A program made the position numbers and the translations under genes. A stretch of 64,000 nucleotides of DNA, from positions 372,001 through 436,000 of the forward strand of contig NZ_JBFONW020000003.1 of assembly GCF_040783535.2 (NCBI RefSeq). The letters run 5' to 3'. The notes beneath the pieces are model-generated. The model was not told the DNA's origin. It searched no databases and saw nothing but the letters and a program-made list of their open reading frames with translations. How positions within the stretch are numbered: the stretch's first letter is position 1; the number at the start of each line of letters is the position of its first letter. Source of the DNA: Aestuariibius insulae (GTDB taxonomy: Bacteria > Pseudomonadota > Alphaproteobacteria > Rhodobacterales > Rhodobacteraceae). This document shows, piece by piece, positions 48,838 to 57,164 of the stretch.

Positions 48838-49878
48838 TCAGGCCTCGACCCGCCAATGCAGCGGGAAGCCGGGATCGAAGACGGTAACGGGCCCCTCTCC
48901 GGTAGCGATCTCGGCGGGGTAGGAGACAGGCTCTCCCTTGACCAGGCGGATGCGGTCCTCACTGGGATCGAGCCGGTAGAACCGCGGCCCGTTCAGAGAT
49001 GTGAAGGCCTCCAGCTTACCCAGCTTGCCGGCCGCCTCGAAGATCTCGGCGAGGCAAGAGAGTGTGTTGGTCGCGGTAAAGATTCCGGCACAGCCGCAGG
49101 ACTGGTATTTGTTCGCCGCCGTATGCGGTGCGCTGTCGGTGCCGAGGAAAAAGCGCGCATCGCCCGAAATCGCGGCCTGCACCAAAGCGACGCGGTGCTG
49201 CTCGCGCTTGGCGACGGGTAGGCAATAGTAGTCGGGGCGGATGCCACCCGCGAGGATGTGGTTGCGATTGATGATCAGATGATGGGTCGTGATCGTCGCT
49301 GCGATGTTCTTGGTCTGGTCGCGAATGTAATCGACCGCATGTTCGGTCGTGACATGCTCCAGCACGATGCGCAGATCGCCCTCCGCCTTGCGGAGGGGCT
49401 TGAGCACCTTGTCGATAAAAACCGCCTCTCGGTCGAAGATGTCGATCGCGCTGTCCGTCACCTCTCCGTGGATGCACAGCGGCATCCCGATCTCGGCCAT
49501 GCGCGCCAGAACCGGGCGAACCTTCTCGATATCGCGCACGCCCGAGGCGGAATTCGTCGTGGCCCCCGCCGGGTAAAGCTTGACGGCCAGCGCCGTGCCA
49601 TCGGCATGGGCGGCAGCGACATCGTCCGGGTCCGTCTCCTCGGTCAGGTAAAGCGTCATCTGCGGGCGAAAGGACGTGCCTTCGGGCAAAGCCGCCATGA
49701 TCCGCTCGCGATAGGCGCGGGCCTGGGCGGCCGTCGCGACCGGCGGAACGAGATTGGGCATCACCAGCGCCCGGCCGAAATGACGTGCGGATTCCGGCGC
49801 GACGGCCGTCAGCATCGCGCCATCGCGCAGATGCAGATGCCAGTCATCGGGGCGGCGAAGCGTGATCTCTTTCGTCAT
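48838..49878 (-). CDS. pyrC: dihydroorotase
   Basis: Third step of pyrimidine synthesis, ring closure of carbamoyl aspartate. Class II type: DDWHLHLRDGAMLTAVAPES with the metal-binding HxH, KLYPAGATTNS with the carboxylated Lys, CIHGEVTD, ITTHHLI and the active-site Asp in LGTDSAPHT. 346 residues, full length. Probably transcribed with pyrE. Confidence 0.96.
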   Translation of the reverse strand: MTKEITLRRPDDWHLHLRDGAMLTAVAPESARHFGRALVMPNLVPPVATAAQARAYRERIMAALPEGTSFRPQMTLYLTEETDPDDVAAAHADGTALAVKLYPAGATTNSASGVRDIEKVRPVLARMAEIGMPLCIHGEVTDSAIDIFDREAVFIDKVLKPLRKAEGDLRIVLEHVTTEHAVDYIRDQTKNIAATITTHHLIINRNHILAGGIRPDYYCLPVAKREQHRVALVQAAISGDARFFLGTDSAPHTAANKYQSCGCAGIFTATNTLSCLAEIFEAAGKLGKLEAFTSLNGPRFYRLDPSEDRIRLVKGEPVSYPAEIATGEGPVTVFDPGFPLHWRVEA

Positions 49879-49970
49879 CGTGACCCGGGCCTAGCACGGA
49901 AATCGCGGGATCTGCCATAGGCTCCGTGCCATGCGGCGCGCGCATAGCGGGACTGCCGGATTGTCGGTTT

Positions 49971-49991
49971 TACGTCAGCTTTGATGACGTA
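49971..49991. promoter_or_regulatory. 21-bp inverted repeat upstream of the DUF1127 gene
   Basis: TACGTCA and TGACGTA, perfect 7-base arms around GCTTTGA, lie 37-57 bases before the DUF1127 ATG, where a promoter would be. It fits a dimeric regulator site. The rest of the 149-base gap after pyrC has no other gene. Confidence 0.5.
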
Positions 49992-50027
49992 TTTTCAGAT
50001 CAAGCCGTGACCCAAAGGAAATACACC

Positions 50028-50204
50028 ATGATCCGATCCGTCTTCTCCCGCCTGTCCCGTGGCGCCAGCGCCGTGGCCCATGCCCAAAGCCGCTCTGCTG
50101 AATTCGAGCGTTTGAACGCCAAGAGCGACGCCGAACTGGCCCGCATCGGTCTGAGCCGCGGGTCCATCGCACGCTACGTCTACCGCGACATTCTCTACGT
50201 CTGA
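50028..50204 (+). CDS. DUF1127 mini-protein
   Basis: A 58-residue protein ending FERLNAKSDAELARIGLSRG and SIARYVYRDILYV, the DUF1127 pattern (arginine-rich small proteins; in other alphaproteobacteria such proteins affect phosphate and RNA metabolism). AAAGGA precedes the ATG. Its stop overlaps the converging downstream gene by ten bases. Confidence 0.85.
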   Translation: MIRSVFSRLSRGASAVAHAQSRSAEFERLNAKSDAELARIGLSRGSIARYVYRDILYV

Positions 50205-51136
50205 GCGGTCAGACCCGGCGCCGTCTCGCTGGCCTTGGCTAGGCGCTCGTCAAAAAACTTATGCGGATGCTCGCGCTGCCCAAACCCGCAGACGCGGGCC
50301 GCCAGATCATGCTTCCCGCGCGCCTCGAGCATTAGCACCAGCCCGCGCAGATAGGGCAGGTGGAACCGGCGATGCCGGTAGAGCGCATAGAACAGGTTGC
50401 GCGTCAGATTGCCCGACATCGCCGCCTCGATCATCGGATCGAGAAGGCCGATCGCATCGATATCCTTGTCTGTGCGCAGAAGGTTCATCGGGCAGGCCAA
50501 AAGTTCGGTCTGCGGCTTATGAAACAAGGCGGCATGCATCGCATCGCGCCGGTTATGCGGATCGTAAAGCACGAAGACCTTGTCGGCCCCCTCGATCATC
50601 TCGGGCGCATAGCCGTAGCGGCTCGTGAAATCCTGATGGCGGCTGTCGCGGAACCGGTCGTCCCACCCGGCCAGCGTCGGATCAAGCGTCGCCTGCGGGC
50701 GCACGGCGATCACCGTGGAACCGGGAGCGGCCACCGAATAGGCGGCGGCTGCATAGCCGCACGGCCCGGCGCCGAAAAAGACGACCTGTTCGAAGCTCTC
50801 AAAGATGCCCTCGTCGATCATCCGGTCCATGGACTGGTAGATCGCCTCGTGCCGGAACCAGCTTTTGCCGTCCGAAAAGAGGCTCAGCGAGGACCAGCCA
50901 TGTTTGCGCGTATAGCGAAACCCGAGCGGTTCGGCGTCGGGCGATTCCAGAATGTGGTCGATCGTCTCAAATGTGACGATCAACCTGTTCCCGCCCGGCA
51001 GAAAAACCGCGCTGTGATCGGGACCGAGGGGTTCGAATTCACCATGATCAAGAACAATGTCTTCGATCCGGCTCAACCATGCCGCCCGCTCCAGGCCGGC
51101 CAAACCACGACCGGCTCCGTCTGTCAAAAATGCCAT
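50195..51136 (-). CDS. uncharacterised protein with hydrolase-like core
   Basis: A 313-residue protein with an alternating strand/helix pattern: ALFLPG-like DHSAVFLPGGNRLIVTFETI, FEQVVFFGAGPCGYAAAAYS (a sharp G-x-x-C-G turn that resembles a nucleophile elbow with Cys or a broken Ser site), VIAVRPQATLDPTLAGWDDR and KVFVLYDPHN. Related rhodobacterial proteins are sometimes labelled phosphoadenosine phosphosulfate reductase, but none of its motifs are present. I cannot assign a function; an alpha/beta-hydrolase-like fold is a guess. Confidence 0.75.
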   Translation of the reverse strand: MAFLTDGAGRGLAGLERAAWLSRIEDIVLDHGEFEPLGPDHSAVFLPGGNRLIVTFETIDHILESPDAEPLGFRYTRKHGWSSLSLFSDGKSWFRHEAIYQSMDRMIDEGIFESFEQVVFFGAGPCGYAAAAYSVAAPGSTVIAVRPQATLDPTLAGWDDRFRDSRHQDFTSRYGYAPEMIEGADKVFVLYDPHNRRDAMHAALFHKPQTELLACPMNLLRTDKDIDAIGLLDPMIEAAMSGNLTRNLFYALYRHRRFHLPYLRGLVLMLEARGKHDLAARVCGFGQREHPHKFFDERLAKASETAPGLTAQT

Positions 51137-51209
51137 TCCTAATACCTTCCAGCAATAATAACAGGTACATAGGTGCTCGGCCTGGCTGTGTTAACCCTAC
51201 CGATCCCCG

Positions 51210-52430
51210 CTAAAAGAAGGCCTGCAGTCCGGTCTGCGCTCTCCCCAGTATAAGCGCGTGAACATCATGCGTGCCTTCATACGTATTAACCGTCTCCAGA
51301 TTGATCATGTGGCGCATCACCGGGAAACTGCCCGAGATGCCGTTGCCGCCATGCATGTCGCGGGCGTGGCGTGCGATCTCCAGCGCCTTGCCGCAATTGT
51401 TGCGCTTCATCAGACTGATCAGCTCGGGAGAGGCCGATCCCTCCTCCATCATACGCCCTGCGCGCAAGGCACCCTGCAGACCCAGCGCGATGTCGGTTTG
51501 CATATCCGCGAGTTTCTTCTGGAAAAGTTGCGTCTGTGCCAGCGGCTTGCCGAACTGCTTGCGATCCAGCCCGTATTGCCGCGCCGCATGCCAGCACGCC
51601 TCGGCTGCGCCCATCACGCCCCAGCTGATGCCGTAGCGCGCGCGGTTCAGGCATCCGAACGGCCCCTTGAGCCCCTCGACACCCGGCAACAGCGCCTCCT
51701 CGCCCACTTCGACATCCTGCATCACGATCTCGCCTGTCACAGAGGCGCGCAGGCTGAGTTTGCCGTCGATCTTGGGCGCGGACAGGCCCGCCATCCCCTT
51801 CTCCAACACGAAGCCCCGGATTTTACCCCCATGAGCCTCGGATTTGGCCCAGATGACGAAGACATCGGCGATCGGCGCGTTCGAAATCCACATCTTCGCG
51901 CCATTCAGGACGTAGCCGCCATCCGTCGTCTTGGCCGTCGTCTTCATGCCCGCCGGATCGGAACCCGCATCGGGTTCGGTCAAGCCAAAGCAGCCGATCA
52001 GATCGCCGCCGGCCAGCCCCGGCAGGTATTTGGCGCGCTGCGCGTCAGTGCCGTAGGCTTCGATCGGATACATCACGAGCGAGGATTGGACCGACATCAT
52101 CGACCGGTATCCCGAATCGACCCGCTCGATCTCGCGCGCGATCAGACCGTAGGTCACATAGCCCGCGCCAAGCCCGCCATGCTCTTCGGCGGTTGTCGCG
52201 CCCAGCAGCCCGGCGGCGCCCAGTTCGGCAAAAAGGGCGGGATCGGTTGTCTCGCTATCATAGGCACCCGCCACCCGGGGTTGCAGGTGTTCCTGCGCAA
52301 AGGTCCGGGCGGCATCGCGCAGCATCCGTTCGTCCTCGGTCAGCTGCGCTTCGAGGTGAAAGGGATCCTCCCAATCGAACCGGGACAGCTCCGGGCCGGT
52401 GCCTATGCGGATCGGGGTCGAAACGTTCAT
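51210..52430 (-). CDS. glutaryl-CoA dehydrogenase (acyl-CoA dehydrogenase family)
   Basis: FAD enzyme that oxidises and decarboxylates glutaryl-CoA to crotonyl-CoA in lysine and tryptophan breakdown. 406 residues. Motifs: GCFGLTEPDAGSDPAGMKTT, NGAKMWISNAPIADVFVIWA, RYGISWGVMGAAEACWHAAR, and TYEGTHDVHALILGRA containing the catalytic Glu. The GTHDVHALILGR ending is characteristic of the glutaryl-CoA type rather than general acyl-CoA dehydrogenases. Confidence 0.92.
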   Translation of the reverse strand: MNVSTPIRIGTGPELSRFDWEDPFHLEAQLTEDERMLRDAARTFAQEHLQPRVAGAYDSETTDPALFAELGAAGLLGATTAEEHGGLGAGYVTYGLIAREIERVDSGYRSMMSVQSSLVMYPIEAYGTDAQRAKYLPGLAGGDLIGCFGLTEPDAGSDPAGMKTTAKTTDGGYVLNGAKMWISNAPIADVFVIWAKSEAHGGKIRGFVLEKGMAGLSAPKIDGKLSLRASVTGEIVMQDVEVGEEALLPGVEGLKGPFGCLNRARYGISWGVMGAAEACWHAARQYGLDRKQFGKPLAQTQLFQKKLADMQTDIALGLQGALRAGRMMEEGSASPELISLMKRNNCGKALEIARHARDMHGGNGISGSFPVMRHMINLETVNTYEGTHDVHALILGRAQTGLQAFF

Positions 52431-52548
52431 CGGGATACCTCAGCTTCAGGTTGTGAACCCTAGGGCGTTGTTGACGCAAGGGCAATCGCTCTGCCTTGAC
52501 CCTAACGTCGCATAGAAGCAGCCTGACAACTGACTTAGGGGAGGCGGA

Positions 52549-53448
52549 ATGGACTCAATAGATAACGTTCAGGCAGCGCTCGGCCAAGAGAACTACGTGT
52601 GCGGGCGGGCGCTGGCAACGGTCGTCTTTCTGGCGCAGCGGCTGGGGCGACCGCTCTTTCTCGAAGGCGAGGCAGGCACCGGAAAGACCGAAATCGCCAA
52701 GGCCATCGCCGCCTCCCTAGGACGGCGGCTGATCCGTCTGCAATGCTACGAAGGGCTCGATGCGGCCTCTGCGGTCTACGAATGGAACTTCGCCGGGCAG
52801 ATGATCGCCATTCGCGCCGCCGAGGCCGCGGGCGGCGCGGATCGCGACATGCTCAAGGACGAGCTCTTCACCGAGGAGTTCCTGATCGAGCGTCCGCTTT
52901 TGCAGGCGATGCGCCCTCAACCCGGCGGCGCGCCGGTTCTGCTGATCGACGAGATTGATCGCACCGACGAGCCGTTCGAAGCCTTCCTGCTCGAGGCGTT
53001 GAGCGACTTTCAGGTGACGATCCCCGAACTGGGCACGATCCGCGCGCCCGAGCCACCGATCGTCATCCTGACCTCGAACCGCACGCGCGAGGTGCATGAT
53101 GCGCTCAAGCGGCGGTGCCTCTATCATTGGGTGGATTTCCCCGATTTCGAGCGCGAGATCGAAATCCTCCACGCCCGCGCCCCCGAAGCCGCCGAGGCGC
53201 TCAGCCGCGAGGTCGTCGCTTTCGTTCAGCGGCTTCGAACCGAGGATCTCTTCAAGAAACCCGGCGTCGCCGAGACGATCGACTGGGCCAAATGTCTGCT
53301 CGCCCTCGACGTGATCGACCTCTCCCCCGAGGTGATCGCCGACACGGTCGGCGCGATCCTGAAGTACCAGGACGACATCCAAAAACTGCAGGGCTCCGAG
53401 GCAAAGCGGCTGCTGGACGAGGTCAAAGCAGAGCTTGCCCCGGCATGA
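52549..53448 (+). CDS. MoxR-family AAA+ ATPase (CoxD-like)
   Basis: A 299-residue chaperone-like ATPase. Walker A GEAGTGKTE (residues 40-48), RLQCYEGLDAASAVYEWNFA (family-specific), Walker B VLLIDEIDRTDEPFEAFLLE, and the sensor region VILTSNRTREVHDALKRRCL. In aerobic CO dehydrogenase clusters this type (CoxD) inserts sulfur into the Mo-Cu site together with the VWA protein CoxE. The VWA gene lies two genes downstream. GGGGAGGCGG precedes the ATG. Confidence 0.92.
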   Translation: MDSIDNVQAALGQENYVCGRALATVVFLAQRLGRPLFLEGEAGTGKTEIAKAIAASLGRRLIRLQCYEGLDAASAVYEWNFAGQMIAIRAAEAAGGADRDMLKDELFTEEFLIERPLLQAMRPQPGGAPVLLIDEIDRTDEPFEAFLLEALSDFQVTIPELGTIRAPEPPIVILTSNRTREVHDALKRRCLYHWVDFPDFEREIEILHARAPEAAEALSREVVAFVQRLRTEDLFKKPGVAETIDWAKCLLALDVIDLSPEVIADTVGAILKYQDDIQKLQGSEAKRLLDEVKAELAPA

Positions 53449-53819
53449 GAGGCGTTGTTTGGCTCCGGCTCGAAGCTCTGGTCATCCTGGCAGGCGCGAT
53501 CCTCTTCGTCTGGATCCATCCGGCAACCCTGCCCATCTGGCTGATCGTCCTGATCCTGATCGCGCCGGATATCGCCATGGCGGGTTATGCCGCAGGCCCC
53601 CGCATCGGAGCGGTCTGCTACAATCTGGCCCACACCTATGCCGCGCCGGTTCTTCTCGCGATCCTGTCCTATGTGATCGACCACGCCGGCAGCCATGGCA
53701 TCGAAGCCGCCGCCTTCTGGGCCATCCACATCGCCGCCGACCGTGCGCTGGGCTACGGCCTGAAGGAGCCGACCGATTTCAAGGAGACGCATCTCGGTCG
53801 TCTGGGGCAGTCAAGTTGA
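53445..53819 (+). CDS. DUF4260 membrane protein
   Basis: A 124-residue protein with four hydrophobic stretches: LEALVILAGAILFVWIH, WLIVLILIAPDIAMAGYAAG, YNLAHTYAAPVLLAILSYVI and AAFWAIHIAADRALGYGLK. The APDIAMAGY and HIAADRALGYGLK motifs match DUF4260. No function known. Its start overlaps the end of the MoxR gene. Confidence 0.8.
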   Translation: MRGVVWLRLEALVILAGAILFVWIHPATLPIWLIVLILIAPDIAMAGYAAGPRIGAVCYNLAHTYAAPVLLAILSYVIDHAGSHGIEAAAFWAIHIAADRALGYGLKEPTDFKETHLGRLGQSS

Positions 53820-54208
53820 TCCTCTACCGCCCGACAGGCCTCGCCGAACTGAAACTGGTGGCCGCCTCCGGCTGGCACTCATGGCCCCCGCGCTTGCCCG
53901 ATCAGCCAATTTTCTACCCGGTGACAAGTTTCGATTACGCTGAGAAGATCGCGCGGGACTGGAACGCAATCGGCCAAGGCGACTCCCGCTACGGGTTCGT
54001 CACCGAATTTGAGATCAGCGACGCCACAGCCGCGCGCTACCCGGTGCAGGTCGCGGGCGGGCGCGCTCATGAAGAGCTCTGGGTCCCCGCCGAAGAGCTT
54101 GATGCATTCAATACCGGGATCGTCGGACGCATTCGAGCGATTGCGAGTTACAAAGATCGCAGCCGATCAGATCTGGCAGCAACGCTGGCTGCCGTAGGTT
54201 TGTCATGA
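53816..54208 (+). CDS. conserved hypothetical protein (crystallin J1/ADP-ribosylation label in relatives)
   Basis: A 130-residue protein starting at a TTG that overlaps the DUF4260 stop: LILYRPTGLAELKLVAASGW, then HSWPPRLPDQPIFYPV, a ...YAEKIARDWN helix, RYGFVTEFEISDATAARYPV and HEELWVPAEELDAFNTGIVG. Relatives with this pattern are labelled ADP-ribosylation/crystallin J1, but I see no ADP-ribosylhydrolase active site. Function unknown. Confidence 0.7.
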   Translation: MILYRPTGLAELKLVAASGWHSWPPRLPDQPIFYPVTSFDYAEKIARDWNAIGQGDSRYGFVTEFEISDATAARYPVQVAGGRAHEELWVPAEELDAFNTGIVGRIRAIASYKDRSRSDLAATLAAVGLS

Positions 54209-54222
54209 AGAACAGACCAGCT

Positions 54223-54244
54223 CCTCATCTTGCCAAAAATACCT
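54223..54244 (-). repeat. 22-bp intergenic repeat, copy 4
   Basis: On the - strand reads AGGTATTTTTGGC then AAGATGAGG; next to it the palindrome CCTCCGCCGGAGG at 54242-54254 can form a small hairpin. It lies between the crystallin-J1-like and CoxE-like genes, an otherwise empty 79-base gap. Confidence 0.6.
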
Positions 54245-54287
54245 CCGCCGGAGGCTCCCGCCTATGCCGCAGGTGTGACCTCTGATC

Positions 54288-55544
54288 ATGGCCACGCTCC
54301 CCGATCTTGACCTGCCGGAAGACCCGAAACTCGGTCATAACATCACCCATTTCGCGCGGGCCTTGCGCAAGGCGGGCCTGCCTGCGGGTCCCGCGCGGGT
54401 TGTCGATGCCATCCGCGCGGTTGAGGCGGCGGGGTTCGGGGAGAAGCGGGATTTCTATTTCACGCTGCAGGCCTGTTTCTGCACGCGGCCAGAGCATCGG
54501 GAGGTCTTCGGGCAAATCTTCCGGCTCTATTGGCGCGATCCGCGATACCTTGAGCATATGATCGCGATGCTCACGCCTTCGGTGCGCGGCGTGGCCGAGG
54601 ACCGTGTGGCCAAGGCCGGAGAGAAGCGGGCGGCGGAGGCCCTGCTGGACGGAGTTGAGCGCGAAGCTTCGGAGCTGCCGGAGACCGAGGACGAGGTGGA
54701 GATCGAAATCGATGCCTCCAAAACCGCGAGCGGGCAGGAGCGTCTGAGAACGCTCGATTTCGAGCAGATGAGCACCCCAGAGATGGCCGAGGCAAAGCGG
54801 CTCATCGCAAAGCTGAGCCTGCCGGTGCCGCCGATCGTCACCCGCCGAATGGTGGCGGACAGGCGCGGGCCGCTGCCCGATTGGCGGCGCACGATGCGGC
54901 AGGCGGCGCGAATGGGCGGAGAAGTGCAGGATGTCTCGCGCAAGGCGCGCCGCCGCCGCTATCCCAATCTCGTGGCGCTTTGCGATATCTCGGGCTCGAT
55001 GAGCCAGTATTCGCGAGCGGTTCTGCATTTTTTGCACGCGGTCGCGAACGAGAAAGGGGCGGGCTGGGCGAAGGTGCATGCCTTCACCTTCGGCACGCGG
55101 CTGACCAACATCTCGCGGCACCTTATGGCGCGTGATGTAGATGCGGCGCTTGCTGCCGCCGGCGCCGAGGCGCAGGATTGGGAAGGCGGCACACGGATCG
55201 GCGCCTGCCTTCACAATTTCAACCGCGACTGGTCGCGGCGCGTTCTGGGGCAGGGCGCGGTGGTTTTGCTGATCACCGACGGTCTAGACCGGGATCCTTC
55301 GGACGCGCTGGCCGCCGAGATGGAGCGTCTGCATCTCTCTGCGCGGCGGCTGATCTGGGTGAACCCCTTGCTGCGCTGGGGCGGCTTTGCGCCGAAAGCG
55401 GCGGGGATCGCGGCGATGCTGCCTCATGTGGATGCGCTGCGGGCCGGGCACAACATCGCATCACTGGCAGGCCTTGCCGCCGCATTGGGCCGCCCGGAAG
55501 ATGGCGGCGAAAAGGGGCGTCTGATGGCTGGTCTGGGCCGGTAG
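54288..55544 (+). CDS. VWA-domain protein (CoxE-like)
   Basis: A 418-residue protein ending in a von Willebrand factor A domain with a MIDAS motif (DISGSMS at about residue 233) and ITDGLDRDPSDALAAEMERL. The N-terminal half matches the CoxE type: HNITHFARALRKAGLPAGPA, FYFTLQACFCTRPEHREVFG, and RRMVADRRGPLPDWRRTMRQ. In CO dehydrogenase systems CoxE works with the MoxR ATPase CoxD to load the active site. The CoxD-like gene is upstream. Confidence 0.9.
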   Translation: MATLPDLDLPEDPKLGHNITHFARALRKAGLPAGPARVVDAIRAVEAAGFGEKRDFYFTLQACFCTRPEHREVFGQIFRLYWRDPRYLEHMIAMLTPSVRGVAEDRVAKAGEKRAAEALLDGVEREASELPETEDEVEIEIDASKTASGQERLRTLDFEQMSTPEMAEAKRLIAKLSLPVPPIVTRRMVADRRGPLPDWRRTMRQAARMGGEVQDVSRKARRRRYPNLVALCDISGSMSQYSRAVLHFLHAVANEKGAGWAKVHAFTFGTRLTNISRHLMARDVDAALAAAGAEAQDWEGGTRIGACLHNFNRDWSRRVLGQGAVVLLITDGLDRDPSDALAAEMERLHLSARRLIWVNPLLRWGGFAPKAAGIAAMLPHVDALRAGHNIASLAGLAAALGRPEDGGEKGRLMAGLGR

Positions 55545-55637
55545 AGCGACTGCGTGCCGTCCGGCACGACACCCGCCCTCCCGGCCACGCGCGCACGATG
55601 CTGTGGCTGGTCAAAAGGGAGGGCTGCGTTGGGATTT

Positions 55638-55659
55638 GAGTATTTCTGGCCAGATGAAG
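55638..55659 (+). repeat. 22-bp intergenic repeat, copy 5
   Basis: Reads GAGTATTTCTGG followed by CCAGATGAAG, in the 191-base gap between the CoxE-like and DUF1203 genes. Together with copy 4 it flanks the CoxE-like gene. Confidence 0.75.
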
Positions 55660-55735
55660 CGGGGATGCGCAAGGTTCGGGTCGGCGGCCTTTCGTCAAAC
55701 AGGCAATCTGGAACGCGCCATAAGGAGCGCGCGCC

Positions 55736-56203
55736 ATGATATTTCTGTCCTACGATCAGACCGTCGTCGATGCCGTTCGGGCGGGCGGCCCGGATGCGAA
55801 CGGGCAATCTGCAGAGCGCGCGATCTCCAACGGCAGGCATACGCCGTGCCGGTGCTGCCTGCGCGATGTCCCGAACGGCGAGGAGATGCTGATCCTTTCG
55901 GCGCGACCCTTTCCCGAACCGCAGCCTTATGCGGAACAAGGGCCGATCTTTTTGTGCGCCCAGGCGTGTGTGCCTTGGTCGGGGACGGGCACTCCGCCGA
56001 TCCTGACGACATCGCCCGACTATTTGATCAAGGCTTATGGCCCACATGACCGGATTGTCTACGGCACCGGGCGGATCACACCAAAGGATGAGATCGAGGC
56101 CTATGTGCGCGACCTTCTCGGGCGGGACGGGATCGCCTATGTTGATGTGCGCTCTGCCCGCAACAACTGCTTTCTGACGAGGACGAGAGACCCCGATGCG
56201 TGA
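55736..56203 (+). CDS. DUF1203 domain protein
   Basis: A 155-residue protein with the DUF1203 pattern: HTPCRCCLRDVPNGEEMLIL, ARPFPEPQPYAEQGPIFLCA, and YGPHDRIVYGTG, ending in VDVRSARNNCFLTRT. The clustered cysteines (CRCC) may bind metal. No function is known. It lies between the CoxE-like and XdhC genes, and overlaps xdhC by eight bases. Confidence 0.85.
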   Translation: MIFLSYDQTVVDAVRAGGPDANGQSAERAISNGRHTPCRCCLRDVPNGEEMLILSARPFPEPQPYAEQGPIFLCAQACVPWSGTGTPPILTTSPDYLIKAYGPHDRIVYGTGRITPKDEIEAYVRDLLGRDGIAYVDVRSARNNCFLTRTRDPDA

Positions 56204-57164
56204 CGAGACCCTTTTGCGCACAGCGCTCGATTGGCACCGGGCCGGTCGCGGCGTGGCGCTTGCCTCGGTGGCGCAGACCTGGGGCTCGGCCCCCCGGCCC
56301 GCCGGCAGCCTTCTGGTGATCGCGGGGGACGGCGCGATGGAAGGGTCGGTTTCGGGGGGCTGCGTCGAGGGGGCCGTCGTTGTCGAGGCGCTGGACGCGC
56401 TCGAGGACGGGACCGCGCGGATGCTGGATTACGGCGTGAGCGATGACGAGGCTTTTGCCGTGGGTCTGGCTTGCGGCGGGCGCATCCGGGTGCGGGTGGA
56501 GCCGGTCGGATCGGCGCTCAGCGAGGAAGATCTGGCAAAGATGGTCGCCCGGACAGAGCGGCGCGAGACGTTTCTCCGCCGGGTGGATCTGGCCTCTGGG
56601 ACGTCGAAGATCCTGGGACCGGGCGAGGGTGTCGATGATCTACTGAGGCGTGGCAGATCGGGGCTGTCGGAGGATGAGGCACATCTCGATCTCGTGCATG
56701 CGCCGCCCTTGCGGCTGGCCGTGATCGGCGCGGTCCATATCGCGCAGGCGTTGGTCGCGATGGCGCGTCTGGCAGGCTATGCGCCGACGGTAGTGGATCC
56801 ACGGCCTGCCTTTGCCAGCGCGGAGCGGTTTCCCCAGACGGATCTGCTGGACGATTGGCCGGACGAGGCGCTGGCGGCCTACGGGATCGATGCGCGCACA
56901 GCGGTGGTTACGCTGACCCATGATCCCAAGCTGGACGATCCCGGCCTGCAGGCGGCCTTGCGGTCGGAGGCCTTCTATATCGGGGCGCTGGGCTCGACCC
57001 GGACCCATGCCAAGCGGGTGGCGCGGCTGGAGGAGGCCGGGTTCCGGGCCGACGAAATCGGACGGATCCATGCGCCTGTCGGCCTCGATATCGGCGCGGC
57101 GAACCCGGCAGAGATCGCGGTGGCAATTCTGGCAGAGATCACGCAGCGATTGAGGCAGGGCTGA
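56196..57164 (+). CDS. XdhC family molybdenum-cofactor maturation protein
   Basis: A 322-residue protein that binds molybdenum cofactor and supports its sulfuration and insertion into xanthine-dehydrogenase-type enzymes. N-terminal XdhC/CoxI motif (VALASVAQTWGSAPRPAGS; GSVSGGCVEGAVVVEALDAL), then a C-terminal Rossmann part (LRLAVIGAVHIAQALVAMAR; VVDPRPAFASAERFPQTD; FYIGALGSTRTHAKR). It ends on the start of the next gene. Confidence 0.93.
   Translation: MRDETLLRTALDWHRAGRGVALASVAQTWGSAPRPAGSLLVIAGDGAMEGSVSGGCVEGAVVVEALDALEDGTARMLDYGVSDDEAFAVGLACGGRIRVRVEPVGSALSEEDLAKMVARTERRETFLRRVDLASGTSKILGPGEGVDDLLRRGRSGLSEDEAHLDLVHAPPLRLAVIGAVHIAQALVAMARLAGYAPTVVDPRPAFASAERFPQTDLLDDWPDEALAAYGIDARTAVVTLTHDPKLDDPGLQAALRSEAFYIGALGSTRTHAKRVARLEEAGFRADEIGRIHAPVGLDIGAANPAEIAVAILAEITQRLRQG

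Noticed and set aside
50195..51136. PAPS reductase label for this gene
   Set aside because: No ECGIH motif, no nucleotide loop and no cysteine pairs; the genuine cysH is at 61144-61896.
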